Origin: Parapusillimonas granuli
Lineage (GTDB): Bacteria; Pseudomonadota; Gammaproteobacteria; Burkholderiales; Burkholderiaceae_B
Assembly: GCF_013416525.1 (NCBI RefSeq)
Contig: NZ_JACCEM010000002.1
Location: forward strand, 310,001 to 374,000
Reading direction: 5' to 3'
DNA: 64,000 nt
Shown here: piece after piece, positions 63,301 to 64,000 of the stretch
How positions within the stretch are numbered: the stretch's first letter is position 1
How the letters are laid out: every line of letters begins with the position of its first letter
The notes under the pieces: generated by a model
The model's database searches: none
The model's input: the letters and a program-made list of their open reading frames with translations, nothing else
Told to the model about the DNA's origin: nothing
Made by a program: the position numbers and the translations under genes

Positions 63301-63649
63301 GCGCAACTCCATCCTGCTGGTGGACTTCATCAAGCTGCAGCTGCGCGACGGCGTCGACTTCAAGGAAGCGATCGTGCGCTCGGCCATCACGCGCGCGCAG
63401 CCCATCGTGCTGACCGGCCTGGCCGCCATGCTGGGCGCCTTCTTCATTCTCGACGACCCGATCTTCAACGGCCTGGCGATTTCGCTGATCTTCGGCATCT
63501 TCGTCTCCACCGTGCTGACGCTGGTCGTGATTCCCATCCTCTACTTCGCCGCCTACCGGAATCGTCTGGATGCGATCCTGCAGCACGACGAGCCCAAAGA
63601 GTCCGCCGCTCCGTCCCTTCCTCTTTCCCCTAAAGGAGAAAATCCATGA
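60341..63649 (+). CDS. RND efflux transporter permease
   Basis: 1102 residues, AcrB/MexF-type size. Twelve membrane segments in two halves, each followed by a large periplasmic loop. Signatures: ILVDDAIVVVENIHRH in TM4, GPTILATLTVIAALLPMAF, and a C-terminal IIVRNSILLVDFIK. The substrate-binding loops give no clear specificity: drug, metal or small-molecule export are possible. Control by the persulfide-type ArsR suggests export of a sulfur species or a toxic product (inference). Confidence 0.94.
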   Translation: MAMMNTQSAAAMGVSGRIAAFFQQAQITPLLALLALLLGLFAVAVTPREEEPQINVTMANVLIPFPGAAVRDVEQMVAVPAEQVLSQILDVEHVMSVSHPGLAVLTVQFEVGVTRTEALVRLYDTIHSNADWLPKGLGVLDPIVKPKGIDDVPIVTLTLFSKNPSSGAFDLERVAHSVETDLKRVPGTREVTTIGGPGRAVMVEIDPVRMNGAGITAAEIRQALLSANLGLPVGELLVGNRSMAIESGPFLRHAHEVADLVIGVRDGKPVFLRDVASVRDGPPPPSRYVWHGVAGKDGAAPAEYPAVTIAVTKKAGENAIDVADAVMKRVDDLRNTVIPGDVEVAETRNYGASANDKAQTLMQKLLFATASVVALVFFALGRREAAIVGSAVVLTLTVTLFASWAWGFTLNRVSLFALIFSIGILVDDAIVVVENIHRHQQLYPGKPLAAIIPGAVDEVGGPTILATLTVIAALLPMAFVTGLMGPYMSPIPINASMGMLLSLAIAFVVTPWLARLWMKPAPAAAHGPGAHAGVAARIAPAFERIFRPLLDERRGGRNRALLGLGVALLIAASLALPATGLVLLKMLPFDNKSEFQVVVDMPAGTPVEQTAAVLHELGGYLATVPEVTDYQAYAGTAAPINFNGLVRQYYLRTGGSVGDLQVNLVGKSARKDQSHAIATRLRPELQKIGARYGANVKVVEVPPGPPVLSPIVAEIYGPEASGRLQVAKAVRAVFERTPGVVDVDDSSIAAAPKTMLLVDRQKASMLGVPQQAIVSTLRAGLAGEATAYLHDESKYPAAAVLQLPPELHGDLDALLQLTVRSADGKLVPIRELVTLRDQLIEQPVYRKDLLPVNFVVADMAGALDSPLYGMFEMRGELAGIATPGGGTLQEYFIRQPDDAYRDYALKWDGEWQITYETFRDMGLAYGVGLVLIYLLVVAHFASYLTPLIIMAPIPLTIIGVMPGHALLGAQYTATSMIGMIALAGIIVRNSILLVDFIKLQLRDGVDFKEAIVRSAITRAQPIVLTGLAAMLGAFFILDDPIFNGLAISLIFGIFVSTVLTLVVIPILYFAAYRNRLDAILQHDEPKESAAPSLPLSPKGENP

Positions 63650-63855
63650 CTTCCTGGCAACTTGTACGCGTGTTCGCGGGTATCTTCATTCTGCTGTCGC
63701 TTGCGCTGGGCACGCCCGGCAGCCCGATCTTCATCAGCCAGTGGTGGCTGGCCTTCACCGCCTTCGTCGGCGTCAACCTGCTGCAAAGCGGGCTGACCAA
63801 GTGGTGCATGCTGGAGTCCATGCTGCGCAAGCTGGGCCTGCGTCCGGGAGCCTGA
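63646..63855 (+). CDS. DUF2892 (YgaP-type) membrane protein
   Basis: 69 residues with two membrane segments (about 6-25 and 28-49) around a GTPGSP loop and a Cys at residue 54. DUF2892 is the membrane tail of YgaP, a rhodanese that handles sulfane sulfur, and occurs alone beside sulfur genes. ATG overlaps the permease stop (ATGA), so it is translated with the pump. Confidence 0.9.
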   Translation: MTSWQLVRVFAGIFILLSLALGTPGSPIFISQWWLAFTAFVGVNLLQSGLTKWCMLESMLRKLGLRPGA

Positions 63856-63857
63856 CC

Positions 63858-64000
63858 ATGCACATCGTCTGCCCTGCATGCGGGACCACCAACCGGGTCC
63901 CCGACGACTCCCCGCGGCGGGAACCCGTCTGCGGCCGCTGCGGCGCCGAACTGGCGGCGGCCAGGCCCGCGGCCCTCAGCGATGCCACCTTCGATCGCTA
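63858..64000 (+). CDS. trxC: thioredoxin 2 (TrxC), 5' part
   Basis: 47 codons visible before the window ends. The start MHIVCPACGTTNRVPDDS with a second CGRCG pair is the zinc ribbon (Cys5, Cys8, Cys25, Cys28) that marks TrxC. The thioredoxin fold with WCGPC is expected beyond the edge. It lies three bases after the DUF2892 gene, apparently in the same operon. TrxC would reduce persulfides and disulfides. Confidence 0.85.
   Translation, partial: MHIVCPACGTTNRVPDDSPRREPVCGRCGAELAAARPAALSDATFDR

Noticed and set aside
60632-63586. 984-codon minus-strand frame
   Set aside because: Antisense of the RND permease; no domain and His/Gln/Arg-rich composition typical of shadows.

Overview
High-GC, densely packed chromosome of a betaproteobacterium, most likely family Alcaligenaceae (Bordetella/Achromobacter-like). 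Three orphan Bug-type solute receptors of the tripartite tricarboxylate class, each beside an IclR regulator and a CoA-dependent catabolic cluster, support this, as does the housekeeping run lysC-tilS-accA-alkA-cysS-TPR-ppi-lpxH. Taxonomy is inferred from gene content only.

Layout. 1-4.3 kb: catabolic cluster A (acyl-CoA ligase, amidohydrolase, Bug receptor, divergent IclR). 4.4-8.5 kb: sulfide/persulfide-type module 1 (ArsR sensor, SQR-like flavoprotein with a frameshifted Tat leader, DUF5368-like membrane protein, AhpD-like protein, Lpd-like oxidoreductase), next to a VapC remnant. 8.5-9.0 kb: repeat-rich non-coding stretch, tRNA-Ser(GCU) and its terminator. 9.1-21.3 kb: housekeeping genes, including a probable ppiA leader/ppiB fusion. 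21.3-24.6 kb: catabolic cluster B (CoA-transferase A and B, Bug, divergent IclR). 24.6-27.9 kb: small stress-envelope cluster (tiny membrane protein, glycine-zipper lipoprotein, PRC-barrel protein, FPASDPVSV-repeat protein, DUF3182, alpha/beta hydrolase). 28-39 kb: mixed metabolic and transport genes, ending with a ZnuD-like zinc receptor behind a Zur-like box. 39.2-45.7 kb: a 2171-residue autotransporter. 45.7-47.2 kb: ArsR remnant, NUDIX hydrolase, membrane-anchored unknown. 47.4-55.7 kb: visibly more AT-rich catabolic island C (IclR, decayed IS5-type transposase, enoyl-CoA hydratase, Bug, acyl-CoA dehydrogenase, CaiB-type CoA-transferase, AtuA/DUF1446). 56-64 kb: sulfide/persulfide-type module 2 (SulP carrier, ETHE1-like metallo-hydrolase, BigR-like ArsR, RND pump, DUF2892 protein, start of trxC).

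Most notable is module 2. A near-identical operator-like sequence lies before three transcription units: sulP, the arsR/ETHE1 divergent promoter, and the RND operon. This suggests one ArsR-family cysteine sensor controls sulfur oxidation, anion transport and an RND pump together. Module 1 has a second ArsR with the equivalent cysteine pair and an AT-rich near-palindrome of similar form. Other notable items are the frameshift in the SQR-like gene, the ppi fusion with two plausible starts, the helical insertions in the autotransporter passenger, and overlapping alternative hairpins after the second IclR gene.
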